A stretch of DNA of 64,000 nucleotides from an uncultured bacterium (GCA_949291545.1 CASEWB010000006.1:434001-498000), one strand, 5' to 3'; positions 8,494-17,180 are shown, counted from the stretch's first letter. Translations and numbers: made by a program. Notes: generated by a model not told the origin, from the sequence alone.

Positions 8494-9639
8494 TTGCTTA
8501 TGACGGACGACATAAAACCAATCCCGCTGTTTAACCTAAAAGAACAACACGACAGTTTGAAAGAAGAAATCAACCGCGCCGCGCTGGAGGCTTTAAATTC
8601 TATGCGGTGGCTGCTCGGCCCGCAAACCGAAAAATTTGAAGAAGAATTTGCCGCTTTAATTGGCGTAAAACATTGCATTACCTGCTCGTCGGGTGCCAGT
8701 GCCCTGCAAATTGCGCTCCAAGCGGCCGGCATCGGCGAAGGGGACGAGGTCATTACCACCCCGTTTACCTTTATTGCCACTACTTCGTCCATTTCGCTTA
8801 CGGGGGCCAAATTTGTATTTGCCGATATTGACCCCCGCACTTATAATTTGGACGTAAAAGACGCCGAGCGGAAAATTACCAAAAAAACCAAGGCCATTTT
8901 GCCCGTGCACCTGTATGGTTATCCCGCCAATATGGACGCTATTATGCACTTGGCCAACGAACACGGTTTGAAAGTGATAGAAGATTGTGCCCAGGCCCAT
9001 TTGGCGATGGCCGACGGCGTGATGGTGGGCGGCATTGGCGATGCGGGGTGCTTTAGCTTTTATCCCAGCAAAAACTTGGGCGCCTGCGGCGATGCGGGCT
9101 GCATTACCACCAATGACGACGAAATTGCCAACCGCTGCCGCTCCTTGCGCCACAGCGGACGCGCCTTAGGCAAAGCCTATGAATACGATTTGGAAGGCTC
9201 CACCCTGCGTATGGACGAAATTCAGGCGGCTATTTTGCGCGTTAAACTGCCCCACCTGGAGGAATGGACCGAAAAACGCCGCCGGGCCGCTGCCCTGTAT
9301 GAAGAAGGCTTGGCAGGCGTACCCGTAGTGCTGCCGCCTACACCGCCGGCGGGGTATGCGCAGTCCTACTATGTCTATACGATCCGCGCCGAAAAACGCG
9401 ACGAATTGCAGGCGTTTTTAAAAGAACGCGGCATTGGTTCAGCCGTCTATTATCCGGTACCGCTGTACAAACAGCCGGCCTATAAAAACCGCGGCTTTAA
9501 AGCAGAAGATTACCCCGAAGCCGAAAAAGCCGCTCAAGAAGTGCTGTCTATCCCCATGTTTCCGGAAATTACCGAAGAACAAATCCATCGGGTGTGTGAA
9601 GCAATCCGGGAATTTTACGAAAAAGACGCCACGGTTTAA
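8494..9639 (+). CDS. DegT/DnrJ/EryC1/StrS-family sugar aminotransferase
   Basis: A 381-residue PLP-dependent aminotransferase of the type that aminates keto-sugars for lipopolysaccharide or surface glycans. Visible features are the cofactor loop [12 protein letters not shown], the ring-stacking IEDCAQA (Asp164), and the Schiff-base lysine in [14 protein letters not shown] (Lys193). The C-terminal domain contains [14 protein letters not shown], typical of the family. The TTG at 8494 sits at ideal spacing (six bases) from AGGAG at 8483-8487, while the ATG at 8500 is twelve bases away, so the first codon is uncertain by two residues. The exact sugar substrate cannot be read from sequence. Confidence 0.9.
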   Translation: MLMTDDIKPIPLFNLKEQHDSLKEEINRAALEALNSMRWLLGPQTEKFEEEFAALIGVKHCITCSSGASALQIALQAAGIGEGDEVITTPFTFIATTSSISLTGAKFVFADIDPRTYNLDVKDAERKITKKTKAILPVHLYGYPANMDAIMHLANEHGLKVIEDCAQAHLAMADGVMVGGIGDAGCFSFYPSKNLGACGDAGCITTNDDEIANRCRSLRHSGRALGKAYEYDLEGSTLRMDEIQAAILRVKLPHLEEWTEKRRRAAALYEEGLAGVPVVLPPTPPAGYAQSYYVYTIRAEKRDELQAFLKERGIGSAVYYPVPLYKQPAYKNRGFKAEDYPEAEKAAQEVLSIPMFPEITEEQIHRVCEAIREFYEKDATV

Positions 9640-9656
9640 TGGAACAGACTCACTCA

Positions 9657-9686
9657 CGCCGGGCACTCGCCCGGCGTTTTTTTTTT
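9657..9686 (+). terminator. Strong terminator after the aminotransferase gene
   Basis: The perfect eight-base stem CGCCGGGC / GCCCGGCG with loop ACTC is followed by ten T residues. Confidence 0.95.
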
Positions 9687-9689
9687 GCT

Positions 9690-10129
9690 TCGCCCAACAT
9701 TACCTCTGCGGGCAAAATTCCACTTCACGCGTGGATTGACCCCTTTTCCTACCTTTTTAGCTGCAAGCCGTATACCAAGTTGCCCCATTAACAATATTGG
9801 AAAGCGCCGAAAAAAGCCCCTTAAGCGAAATTTAAAAATTATCCTTATTTTTTAAGCATTTTTATATCACACCTGGCAGTGCCTTTTGGCCTCTGGGCAA
9901 GGCGGGTAGAAATAAACGGAAATAGCGCAAGAGTGCTATGGGCTTCTTTTAGGGCCAGCCAGCAAAACGGTAGGGTCCAAAAGCTTTTTAACCAACCAAA
10001 CGGCGCACCGGCCCAATGCCGCTTTTTATCTGTTTCGCCAAAACGGAAACCAAGGGAGAAAACCTGTAGAGGCAAAACACACGCCGGGAACGCCCCACAC
10101 TAGCTGCGCCCTCCAACAACCGATCCAAT
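9690..10129 (+). other. 440-base intergenic stretch without a recognised gene
   Basis: The stretch lies between two terminators, one facing from each side. I found no coding frame with family resemblance and no match by eye to tmRNA, RNase P RNA, SRP RNA or 6S RNA signatures. A 76-codon minus-strand frame (9845-10075) has no ribosome binding site or recognisable motif. The sequence could hold an unknown small RNA or the remains of a gene. Confidence 0.4.
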
Positions 10130-10155
10130 AAAAAACCCCTGGCCGTAGCCAGGGG
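10130..10155 (-). terminator. Terminator of the parA-parB operon
   Basis: The stem CCCCTGGC / GCCAGGGG with loop CGTA reads on the minus strand into six T residues. It lies 25 bases past the parB stop. Confidence 0.95.
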
Positions 10156-10179
10156 CAAGCAACTATATAAAAAGTATGC

Positions 10180-11079
10180 TTATAACATCTTATTTTTTAA
10201 GCGGCTGGCAATATTATCCAATTCATCTAAGGAATGATAATGAATAACCAAGGTGCCCTTTTTCATATTCTTGCCGTATTTTACTTCCACCTTGGTTCCC
10301 AAAGCGCTTTGCAGTTCGTTTTCAAACGAAGCTACTTCCACCGGCTTGGCGGCTTTATCCGCTTTTTTGGCCGGGAACATCAACGCCCGGGCCGCATCTT
10401 CCGCTTGGCGGACGGACATTTTGCTCTTGCACATCTTTTTAAAGAGTAAATCCCGCTTGGTGCTGTCCGTTACCATTAAAAGAGCACGCCCGTGCCCCTC
10501 GGACAGCGTTCCTTCCTGCAAGGCTTGTTGAATTTCCGGCTCTAAGTCCAACAAGCGGAGCGCATTGGAAATGGCCGCCTTGGATTTGCCGCAATACGAA
10601 GCCAAATCCGTTTGAGTAATGTAGAATTTGCTCATTAAATTGCGGTAACCTAAAGCAGTTTCGATAGGGTTTAAATCTTCGCGCTGGATATTTTCAATTA
10701 AGGCCAAAGCGCACATTTCTTGGTCTCCCAAGTGTTTATGCACAATGGCATCAATTTCAGTCATTCCGGCCAACTGGGTGGCACGGAAGCGGCGTTCCCC
10801 TACTACGATTTCGTATTTATCCAAACTGGCATCATACACGACTACAATGGGCTGCGTGAGGCCGTGTTCTTTAATGGACTGGGCCAACTCTTGCAGTTTT
10901 TCTTCGTCAAATACGCGTCGCGGCTGGAAACGGTTCGGCACAATTTTGCTAACTGCAATGCGGGTAACACTCATACCGGGGGTTTGCAGCTGCTGGGCCT
11001 GCTCGGTAGGCATTTGCATCACTTCTTGGGTTTGTTTGATCAAGGCGTCTAAGCCTTTTCCTAAAGCCTGTCTGGACAT
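10180..11079 (-). CDS. parB: Chromosome-partitioning protein ParB
   Basis: A 299-residue ParB/Spo0J-type protein that binds parS sites, spreads on DNA using CTP and helps segregate origins. The N-terminal ParB domain contains NRFQPRR and the GERRFRATQLAG motif, with ALIENIQREDLNPIE following. The central helix-turn-helix region reads TQTDLASYCGKSKAAISNALRLLDL. The C-terminal part is a short dimerisation region. Its start lies five bases downstream of the parA stop, so the two form an operon. Three parS-like palindromes lie within two kilobases upstream, as expected for origin-proximal parABS. Confidence 0.96.
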   Translation of the reverse strand: MSRQALGKGLDALIKQTQEVMQMPTEQAQQLQTPGMSVTRIAVSKIVPNRFQPRRVFDEEKLQELAQSIKEHGLTQPIVVVYDASLDKYEIVVGERRFRATQLAGMTEIDAIVHKHLGDQEMCALALIENIQREDLNPIETALGYRNLMSKFYITQTDLASYCGKSKAAISNALRLLDLEPEIQQALQEGTLSEGHGRALLMVTDSTKRDLLFKKMCKSKMSVRQAEDAARALMFPAKKADKAAKPVEVASFENELQSALGTKVEVKYGKNMKKGTLVIHYHSLDELDNIASRLKNKML

Positions 11080-11084
11080 CTGTT

Positions 11085-11918
11085 TTATCCTCCAAAATCG
11101 TAATTAACGGGCACATCTCCCGTCATTTTAAAATCTCTATACACCTGAGCGTCCGCTCCTCGGCGGGCTAAAAATTCAATCGCTAACTGGATGTACGCAT
11201 TGGCGCCGCGGCAAGCTGGGTCATAATCAAAGATAGACTGCCCAAAACTAGGCGCTTCGGCCAAACGGATATTGCGCGGAATAGGGGTTTTGTACACTTG
11301 GTCCCCAAAGAAACGGCTGACTTCCGCAAACACTTGCTTGGACAAATTCATACGGGCATCGTACATCGTAAGCACGCCGCCGTCCATTTTTAGTTTGGGG
11401 TGGAGGAATTGTTTAATTTTAGCCACGGTGCTCATAAAATGGGCTAAGCCTTCCATAGCGTAGTACTCGCACTGAACGGGGGTAATCACACTGTCGGCCG
11501 CCATCATAGCGTTGATAGTCAGCAGGCCCAAAGAAGGAGGACAGTCAATAATAATATACTTATACATATGGCGGAAGGGGGCTAAAGCGTCTTTAAGCAT
11601 ATTTTCCCGCCCACGCACATTTACTAATTCCACCTCGGCCCCGGCTAAATTTTTGCAAGCAGGAAGCACGTCCAGCATTTCGCTAGAGGTTTGGCGGACT
11701 ACTTGGTCAAACGTGGCGGTTTTGGTAAGCAGGTGATATACGGATCTTTCACCATCGGCCACCGTTACTCCCAACCCGGAACCGGCGTTGCCTTGCGGGT
11801 CAAAATCCACCAATAAAACTTCCTGGTCCAAGCACGCCAGCGCATAAGATAAATTAATAGAAGTAGTGGTTTTCCCCACCCCTCCTTTCTGGTTGGCTAC
11901 GACGATGATTTCTCCCAT
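11085..11918 (-). CDS. parA: Chromosome-partitioning ATPase ParA (Soj)
   Basis: A 277-residue deviant Walker-type ATPase partner of ParB. The motif KGGVGKTTTSINLS lies at the N-terminus, LLVDFDPQGNAGSG follows, and IIIDCPPSLGLLTINA is the Walker B region. The start chosen is ATG 11918 because GGGAGGATTT precedes it with ideal spacing; the upstream ATG at 11930 would put that ribosome binding site inside the gene. Two parS-like sites lie between its start and the lepB gene, so autoregulation by ParB is possible. Confidence 0.96.
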   Translation of the reverse strand: MGEIIVVANQKGGVGKTTTSINLSYALACLDQEVLLVDFDPQGNAGSGLGVTVADGERSVYHLLTKTATFDQVVRQTSSEMLDVLPACKNLAGAEVELVNVRGRENMLKDALAPFRHMYKYIIIDCPPSLGLLTINAMMAADSVITPVQCEYYAMEGLAHFMSTVAKIKQFLHPKLKMDGGVLTMYDARMNLSKQVFAEVSRFFGDQVYKTPIPRNIRLAEAPSFGQSIFDYDPACRGANAYIQLAIEFLARRGADAQVYRDFKMTGDVPVNYDFGG

Positions 11919-11987
11919 AAATCCTCCCATAAAAGTATACTTATATTAAACATTAATTCAGGCGAAAAAGCAATAAGGATATATTAG

Positions 11988-12003
11988 GTTTTCACGTGAA
12001 AAA
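11988..12003. promoter_or_regulatory. parS-like site 1
   Basis: The 14-base palindrome TTTTCACGTGAAAA lies at 11989-12002. It shares the TTTCACGTGAAA core of the bacterial parS consensus but differs at the outer positions. It lies upstream of parA. Confidence 0.85.
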
Positions 12004-12024
12004 ATTCCACTTTTAGTTGTAGGT

Positions 12025-12040
12025 GTTTTCACGTGAAAAC
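12025..12040. promoter_or_regulatory. parS-like site 2
   Basis: GTTTTCACGTGAAAAC is a perfect 16-base palindrome, and the flanking T and A extend it to 18. It lies 37 bases from site 1, immediately past the lepB stop codon. Confidence 0.9.
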
Positions 12041-12042
12041 AG

Positions 12043-13011
12043 CTACTTAATCAATCCTATGCGGTTTAGCGGCCAATGGATAAACCAGGCTTTTCCTTTA
12101 ATATTTTCGCGCGGGACCGGGCCCCAAAAACGGGAATCGCACGAATCGTCCCGGTTATCACCCATTACAAAATAGGTATTATCTGGCACTACTACGGGCC
12201 CAAAGGAGTCCCGAAGATAAAAGCCTAAATAATTATCCAACTGGTGTTCTTCCCAAATCTGTTGGTATTGCTCCGGGTCTTCTGGGGCTTCATAGGGCAG
12301 CCGCTCCACCGATTGGTATAGTTCATAAGGTTGTTCCGGGACCGGGGTGCCATTTACAATCGGGCGCCCATTGACTACTTGCACCGTATCGCCCGGCATA
12401 GCAATCACCCGCTTTACAAAATCTTTCCCGTACTGGCTGCCACCGCAATTTTGCTGTTGGCGGTCCTTAGCCGGAAACTGAAAGACAATAATATCACCTG
12501 GTTTAATCTCAGAAGAAGCCCCAAAGCGGATATCCGTCAGCGGAATACGGAAGCCGTATACCGCTTTATTTACAAATAAATGGTCCCCCTCCAACAATGT
12601 ATTATGCATAGAGGCAGAAGGAATTTTGAACGCTTGGATAAAAAAGAACATAACAACAGAAGCCACAAACCCAGCAAAATACACTGTATTGCTCCATTCT
12701 AAATCGGTTTTCATAATACTTTCTTGTTTTTTAGCGTTCGCTTTTTGCCCAGCCGCATAGCCGCACCCCGCACAGGCAGCCGCACACACAATACTACCAA
12801 TAATTTGGCTCACGGTTACCGGGTCCCCCGTTCCCCCCCGCATTACAAACCACAACAAATAAGCAGCACACAAAATAATTAGAAATAAAAACGAAGCGTG
12901 CCACCAACCAAAAGCATTAGCTGTAGCCAATTTGTTATGCTTTTTTAAATAGCGGGTAACCAAGGTAAAAGCATACATTACACAAGCTGCTAGAAAAAGA
13001 CGTTGTTCCAT
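12043..13011 (-). CDS. lepB: Signal peptidase I
   Basis: A 322-residue membrane serine protease that removes signal peptides from exported proteins. The catalytic Ser134 lies in FKIPSASMHNTLL and the general base Lys200 in FVKRVIAMPGD; the conserved MGDNRDDSCDSRFWG box is near the C-terminus. Unlike the minimal enzyme, it has about 105 extra N-terminal residues with two hydrophobic segments before the usual membrane anchor (VYFAGFVASVVMFFFIQAF). It lies between the glycosyltransferase and parA, framed by parS sites. The many signal-peptide proteins in this window would be its substrates. Confidence 0.95.
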   Translation of the reverse strand: MEQRLFLAACVMYAFTLVTRYLKKHNKLATANAFGWWHASFLFLIILCAAYLLWFVMRGGTGDPVTVSQIIGSIVCAAACAGCGYAAGQKANAKKQESIMKTDLEWSNTVYFAGFVASVVMFFFIQAFKIPSASMHNTLLEGDHLFVNKAVYGFRIPLTDIRFGASSEIKPGDIIVFQFPAKDRQQQNCGGSQYGKDFVKRVIAMPGDTVQVVNGRPIVNGTPVPEQPYELYQSVERLPYEAPEDPEQYQQIWEEHQLDNYLGFYLRDSFGPVVVPDNTYFVMGDNRDDSCDSRFWGPVPRENIKGKAWFIHWPLNRIGLIK

Positions 13012-13019
13012 ATAATCTC

Positions 13020-14135
13020 CTAAAGGTTTGTTTTCACGTGAAAACTATCGTTTATAAGTTGTTGATAAAGGTGTTGATATTGTGGAGAAGTCCGGGTCAT
13101 TCTCTCGGAAAGCAACCGGGAAGCGGTGCCCATTTCCACCCGGCGGGATTGGTCTTGCGCCAATTCCGATAAAAAGCAACTGAGCAAAGTGATATCCCCG
13201 GGAGTAAACACAAAACCATTTTTTCCGTGTTCTACCCATAAAGGCATATCCCCCACCCGGCTGACTATACAGGGCAACCCCACCCGCAAGGCTTCCATCA
13301 AAGCCAAAGGCAAAGATTCTTCCACCGATGGCAACACAAATACATCGGCCATATTCAGCCAAGCATTAATATCCGCTTGTTCCCCCACCAGCCGGACAGC
13401 CCCTTCCAAATGATTGGCCTGGATATAAGCAGCCAAACGGTTGTGTTCGGGGCCCTCCCCTACATATACTAAACGTGCCGCCGGGCAAGTGCGCAACACA
13501 TTACGAAAGGCCTGCAATAAGGTGATAGGATCTTTTACCGCCGCTAAACGCGCCACACTGATAAATACAACCTGTTCCGGCAGATAGCCCTGTTTTTGGC
13601 GCATTTGCTGGCGCAAATCCACATCGGGATAAAATACCGTTGGGTCGGCCCCATTAGGCAATAAATAGACTTTTTCTTTACGATATTTTTGTTTTTCTAC
13701 CAAATAGCGTGCGGTAGAGAATGATTCCACCACTGTCAACGTATCCAAGTCTTTCAGCAAACGGTCCACCCAACGGAATACAAACGATTTTTTGGATAAA
13801 TCAAAATGTGGAGTAGTGACTAATTTTAGCTTTTTACCGGCACAGGCCACCCTAGTGTATTCCATGGCGCGGTATAACAGAGCGTGCACGATATCAGGCT
13901 GAAAGGCGGTAATTTCCGCCGACAGGTGCTGAATAATACGGCTCTGGTTATACCAGTGCATATCCAAGGTCTTTACTTCTGCCCCAGCTTGCTGCATATC
14001 TAAAGCAACCGGCCCCAGTGGTTTTAAGGAAATCACGCGGATGGTATTTTCCGGCACCATAAAACGCACCAGCTCCAGCAGTGCTTTTTCCGCACCGCCG
14101 GTTTCGGTAGAAGTAATGACGTAGAGAATCTTCAT
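13020..14135 (-). CDS. GT4-family glycosyltransferase
   Basis: A 371-residue GT-B fold glycosyltransferase. The N-terminus reads MKILYVITSTETGGAEKALLELV, typical of the acceptor domain, and the C-terminal donor domain carries the E-x7-E signature in EESLPLALMEALRVGLPCIVS followed by VEHGKNGFVFTPGD. These enzymes transfer sugars from nucleotide donors during lipopolysaccharide or polysaccharide synthesis. ATG 14135 is used rather than an upstream frame because a TGGTATAAT promoter ends six bases before it. A parS-like palindrome (13030-13045) is embedded in its last codons. Confidence 0.88.
   Translation of the reverse strand: MKILYVITSTETGGAEKALLELVRFMVPENTIRVISLKPLGPVALDMQQAGAEVKTLDMHWYNQSRIIQHLSAEITAFQPDIVHALLYRAMEYTRVACAGKKLKLVTTPHFDLSKKSFVFRWVDRLLKDLDTLTVVESFSTARYLVEKQKYRKEKVYLLPNGADPTVFYPDVDLRQQMRQKQGYLPEQVVFISVARLAAVKDPITLLQAFRNVLRTCPAARLVYVGEGPEHNRLAAYIQANHLEGAVRLVGEQADINAWLNMADVFVLPSVEESLPLALMEALRVGLPCIVSRVGDMPLWVEHGKNGFVFTPGDITLLSCFLSELAQDQSRRVEMGTASRLLSERMTRTSPQYQHLYQQLINDSFHVKTNL
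13030..13045. promoter_or_regulatory. parS-like site 3, inside the glycosyltransferase gene
   Basis: GTTTTCACGTGAAAAC is a perfect 16-base palindrome identical to site 2. It lies within the last nine codons of the glycosyltransferase gene, one kilobase from sites 1 and 2. Confidence 0.9.
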
Positions 14136-14141
14136 ATGTTT

Positions 14142-14150
14142 ATTATACCA
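14142..14150 (-). promoter_or_regulatory. Extended -10 promoter of the glycosyltransferase gene, possibly leaderless
   Basis: TGGTATAAT on the minus strand is a TGn-extended -10 box. Its last base is six bases before ATG 14135, and no Shine-Dalgarno sequence is present. Confidence 0.6.
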
Positions 14151-14214
14151 AAGTTTACTATTTGGTCCGGTGCAAATTCCAACCAACCGGATTAACAGAG
14201 CTTACCTAAAAGCC

Positions 14215-14240
14215 AAAAAAGGGCTTCTAAAAGAAGCCCT
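14215..14240 (-). terminator. Terminator of the oxygen-defence operon
   Basis: The stem GGGCTTC / GAAGCCC with a five-base loop reads on the minus strand into six T residues, about 60 bases past the rubredoxin stop. Confidence 0.9.
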
Positions 14241-14299
14241 GGTTGAGTTAATAAAAAATGCTTAAATTTTAAGTGTTTTTTTCAAAAACGCCTCAAAAT

Positions 14300-14461
14300 T
14301 TAATTTTCCGGCTTAAACTGGTCCTTTCCTACCCCGCAAACCGGGCATACCCAGTCTTCTTTTACATCTTCCCATTTGGTTCCGGCAGGCACACCGTTTG
14401 CCGGATCACCCACTGCGGGATCGTAAGTATAACCACAAACTTCGCACACATATTTTACCAT
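14300..14461 (-). CDS. Rubredoxin
   Basis: A 53-residue protein. The two iron-binding CxxC pairs are visible: [12 protein letters not shown] (Cys6, Cys9) and [14 protein letters not shown] (Cys39, Cys42), with the conserved aromatic residues between them. Rubredoxins carry single electrons, here most likely to superoxide reductase and the flavodiiron protein encoded upstream. A GGGGAGG precedes the ATG by about ten bases. It is the last gene of the five-gene redox operon and is followed by a terminator. Confidence 0.97.
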   Translation of the reverse strand: MVKYVCEVCGYTYDPAVGDPANGVPAGTKWEDVKEDWVCPVCGVGKDQFKPEN

Positions 14462-14497
14462 AAGAATTTTCCTCCCCTTCGTTTAAAAATATATTTT

Positions 14498-15010
14498 TTA
14501 CAAATGTGTTGCACCGGCCGGCGTTTTGCCTTTTATCACATGGTGATAATAGTCATACGTCAACGCCGTACCGTTTGGCTTTAGGACGCCGGCGTCTTTT
14601 ACTTCTCCAATAAACAACGTATGCGTCCCAACATCTACTTGTTGCGCTACCTGTACTTCCATATACGAAAGCGTATGCTCTGTAACAATCGGGCAGCCCA
14701 AAGTGCCTATTTTATAAGGCACGTTTGCAAATTTATCAAAGGTACGGCCCGTGCGAAAACCAAAAATACCGATAAACGGCAAGGTGGTGGCTTGTTCCAA
14801 AGGCATTGCCGCAAACACGCCGCTCTTGGCAATCATTTCGTGCGTCAAACTGTTTTTATTGACGGAAATAGCCACCCGCGGCGGTTCGGCCGTTACTTGG
14901 AAAACCGTGTTTACAATCAACCCGTTTTTCTTTTCTCCGTCGGCCGTTGTAACAATATACAACCCATACGTTACATATTGCAAGCCTTCGTTAATGTCTT
15001 GCACGGACAT
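14498..15010 (-). CDS. Flavin-reductase-domain protein
   Basis: A 170-residue FMN-binding protein of the flavin reductase-like family. Recognisable parts are GLYIVTTADGEKKNGLIVNTVFQVTAEPP and VAISVNKNSLTHEMI, the FMN-binding split-barrel strands. In anaerobes such domains are fused or linked to rubredoxin and flavodiiron proteins and supply electrons from reduced pyridine nucleotides. It starts nine bases after the flavodiiron gene stop, and rubredoxin follows 36 bases later, so it probably acts as the reductase of this small electron chain. That role is inferred from context. Confidence 0.85.
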   Translation of the reverse strand: MSVQDINEGLQYVTYGLYIVTTADGEKKNGLIVNTVFQVTAEPPRVAISVNKNSLTHEMIAKSGVFAAMPLEQATTLPFIGIFGFRTGRTFDKFANVPYKIGTLGCPIVTEHTLSYMEVQVAQQVDVGTHTLFIGEVKDAGVLKPNGTALTYDYYHHVIKGKTPAGATHL

Positions 15011-15019
15011 AGCACGCTC

Positions 15020-16216
15020 CTATTTTACTTTTTCGGCCAATTTTTGGCTGACCGTTAAGCCCAAATTGCGGCAGGCTTGTTTGATATTCTCGTCGGGCAC
15101 GAAAGGCGATTTAATAGCCGGGGACACTACTTCCACTTGCATACTTTCCAAGGTTTTGGTTAGTTCGTCCACCGGGGAACCGTTCCAGCCGTAAGAGCCG
15201 AACGCCGCGCCGATAAGCCCTTTTTTGCGCAGGCCTTTTAAATAGCACAGCACGTCGGCCATCGCCGGGAAAATCTGGCTATTAAGCACCGGGGAACCAA
15301 TTAAAAGCGCGCTGGCGTCCAAGAGTTCGGTGGCTACGTCGCTGCGGTGGTTGGAATGCATAGAAAGTTGTTTAACTTCCGTCCCCCCCGCGTGTAAGCC
15401 TTCGGTAATATAAGTGGCCATTTTTTCGGTGCTGCCCCACATCGTATCGTATACAACAAGCGCTTTATTTTTCGGCGCCTGGGACGCCCATTTGGCGTAC
15501 AAATTGATAATTTTAGACGGGTCCTTGCGCCATACAAAACCGTGATCCGGCGCAATCATACGCGGAGACAGCCCCATTTGTTTCACTTGGCCTAAAAAGC
15601 GCAGTACGATATCGGAATACGGCAAGACAATATTGGCATAATATTTTTCCGCTTCGTAGAGCCAAAGGCGTTCTTCGTTTTCGTCGTCAAACAATTTTCC
15701 GGTAGCATAATGCATACCAAAAACGTCGTTAGTAAAGAGGACGTTTTCTTTTTCCAAATACGAAAACATACTGTCCGGCCAATGCAGCATACGCGCTTCC
15801 ACAAAGGAAATGGTATCCCCGCCGACGTCAATGCGGTCGCCGGTTTTGACGGTTTTTAATTTCAAATCACAATGGAACTGGGCGGTAATGTCTTTAAACC
15901 CCATCGCCGAGACGTACACTTCGTCGGGTTGGATATAATTTACCGTTTCCGGCAATGCGCCGGAATGGTCCATTTCGGAATGGTTGGAAATAATGATTTT
16001 AATTTTTTTCGGGTCAATCACGCTTTGAATGCGTTCCATCATTTCGCCGTAAAATTCTTTTTTCACCGTGTCTACCAGGGTGGGTTTTTCCCCCATTACC
16101 AAATAGGCGTTGTACGTCGTGCCGCGCTTGGTGGAATATCCGTGAAAATCGCGTATGTTCCAATCAATGGCACCTACCCAATAGACGTGTTCTGAAATTT
16201 TAACCGCTTCCATCAT
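15020..16216 (-). CDS. Flavodiiron protein (oxygen/NO reductase)
   Basis: A 398-residue two-domain protein. The N-terminal metallo-beta-lactamase-like domain holds the diiron site, with HSEMDH (His79, Glu81, Asp83, His84), His145 in MLHWPDS, Asp164 and a later APDHGFVWR histidine. A flavodoxin domain begins near residue 250 (ALVVYDTMWGSTEKMA, binding FMN). Such enzymes reduce oxygen to water, or nitric oxide to nitrous oxide, using electrons from rubredoxin. Both the rubredoxin and a reductase follow in the operon. Two ATG codons stand in tandem at the start. This is the A-type architecture with no fused rubredoxin. Confidence 0.95.
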   Translation of the reverse strand: MMEAVKISEHVYWVGAIDWNIRDFHGYSTKRGTTYNAYLVMGEKPTLVDTVKKEFYGEMMERIQSVIDPKKIKIIISNHSEMDHSGALPETVNYIQPDEVYVSAMGFKDITAQFHCDLKLKTVKTGDRIDVGGDTISFVEARMLHWPDSMFSYLEKENVLFTNDVFGMHYATGKLFDDENEERLWLYEAEKYYANIVLPYSDIVLRFLGQVKQMGLSPRMIAPDHGFVWRKDPSKIINLYAKWASQAPKNKALVVYDTMWGSTEKMATYITEGLHAGGTEVKQLSMHSNHRSDVATELLDASALLIGSPVLNSQIFPAMADVLCYLKGLRKKGLIGAAFGSYGWNGSPVDELTKTLESMQVEVVSPAIKSPFVPDENIKQACRNLGLTVSQKLAEKVK

Positions 16217-16241
16217 AAGTAAATTCTCCTCTAACTAAGCC

Positions 16242-16268
16242 GCGCCCTCCGGCAAACGCGGAGGGCGC
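16242..16268 (-). other. Intercistronic hairpin between superoxide reductase and flavodiiron genes
   Basis: The perfect nine-base stem GCGCCCTCC / GGAGGGCGC with a nine-base loop lies in the 58-base gap. No T tract follows, so it is more likely an mRNA-stabilising or processing hairpin than a terminator. Confidence 0.6.
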
Positions 16269-16274
16269 TATAAA

Positions 16275-16661
16275 TTAATTTTCTTTTTCCCACAAGCCGT
16301 GCAAATTGCAATATTCGCGCGCAATTACTTTTTCGGCTTTGGTTTCAAAAACGGCTTCGGGCGCATCGCCGGGTTTTAAGTATTTGCGCTGCACTTTGCC
16401 GCATTCTACACAAACCAATTCAATCCATTCAATATAATGGGCGTCCAACATCGGGTGTGCGGCACTGCCTACTTTTACCCGGTACCCCCCTTCAATTTTT
16501 TCAATCACGGGGACGTGCTTTTCCGTCGCTCCGTCGGTAGTGCCGGGGTTTTGTAATTTCATGGGCTGGCCGCAGCACACCAGTTCCCCCGCTCCCGCGT
16601 GAACTACTTCTACCATATTGCCGCATACAGAACATTTGTAAATTTCATTCAATTTCGTCAT
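16275..16661 (-). CDS. dfx: Desulfoferrodoxin (two-iron superoxide reductase)
   Basis: A 128-residue enzyme that reduces superoxide to hydrogen peroxide without making oxygen. The N-terminal desulforedoxin domain has four Cys ligands (Cys10, Cys13, Cys29, Cys30). The catalytic iron centre has the His4-Cys set His49, His69, His75, Cys118 and His121, with Glu47 beside the first histidine. Both iron sites are intact, so this is the two-iron class. It lies twelve bases after tpx, which would remove the peroxide it produces. Electrons would come from rubredoxin, the last gene of the operon. Confidence 0.97.
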   Translation of the reverse strand: MTKLNEIYKCSVCGNMVEVVHAGAGELVCCGQPMKLQNPGTTDGATEKHVPVIEKIEGGYRVKVGSAAHPMLDAHYIEWIELVCVECGKVQRKYLKPGDAPEAVFETKAEKVIAREYCNLHGLWEKEN

Positions 16662-16673
16662 AGCTGTTTCTCC

Positions 16674-17180
16674 CTATAAACATTTTTTAATTTCCAACAG
16701 AACCGCCTCGTAATCCGGCTCCTGCGTTATCTCGGGAACAAACTGGATATATCTTATTATACCTTGTTTGTCTACGATAAACACGGCCCGGGTCAGTAAT
16801 CCTAAATCTTCCAATAATACCCCATAATCCTGTGCAAAGCCAAAATTGCGGTAATCCGACGCCATAATAACATTTTTTATTCCGTTTGCCGCACACCAGC
16901 GCGCCTGTGCAAAGGGCAAATCCCGGCTGACGGTTACAATTTGCACAGCCTCCCCCAATTGGGCCGCTTCCTGATTAAAGCGGCGGGTTTCCAAACTGCA
17001 TACCGGCGTATCTACTGACGGCACACACGAAATTACGCACACTTTGCCGGCAAAACGGTCCAATGTAATGGGTTCCAGCGCGTTCCCGACCAGCGTAAAA
17101 GCCGGCGCCACATCCCCGAGTTTTAAGTCATTGCCTACCACACGGGCAGGAAGACCATTAAAAGTAATAGAAGGAGGCAT
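16674..17180 (-). CDS. tpx: Thiol peroxidase
   Basis: A 168-residue peroxiredoxin of the Tpx type that reduces hydrogen peroxide and alkyl peroxides with thioredoxin as partner. The peroxidatic Cys61 lies in CVPSVDTPVCSLETRRF and the resolving Cys96 in QARWCAANGI, the spacing expected for atypical two-Cys enzymes. AAGGAA precedes the ATG. It is the first gene of the redox operon and is divergent from dnaA; the 300-base gap holds an inverted repeat 44 bases upstream that could be an operator. Confidence 0.96.
   Translation of the reverse strand: MPPSITFNGLPARVVGNDLKLGDVAPAFTLVGNALEPITLDRFAGKVCVISCVPSVDTPVCSLETRRFNQEAAQLGEAVQIVTVSRDLPFAQARWCAANGIKNVIMASDYRNFGFAQDYGVLLEDLGLLTRAVFIVDKQGIIRYIQFVPEITQEPDYEAVLLEIKKCL

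Noticed and set aside
9845..10075. 76-codon minus-strand reading frame
   Set aside because: No ribosome binding site, no recognisable motif and no neighbour context; treated as non-coding.
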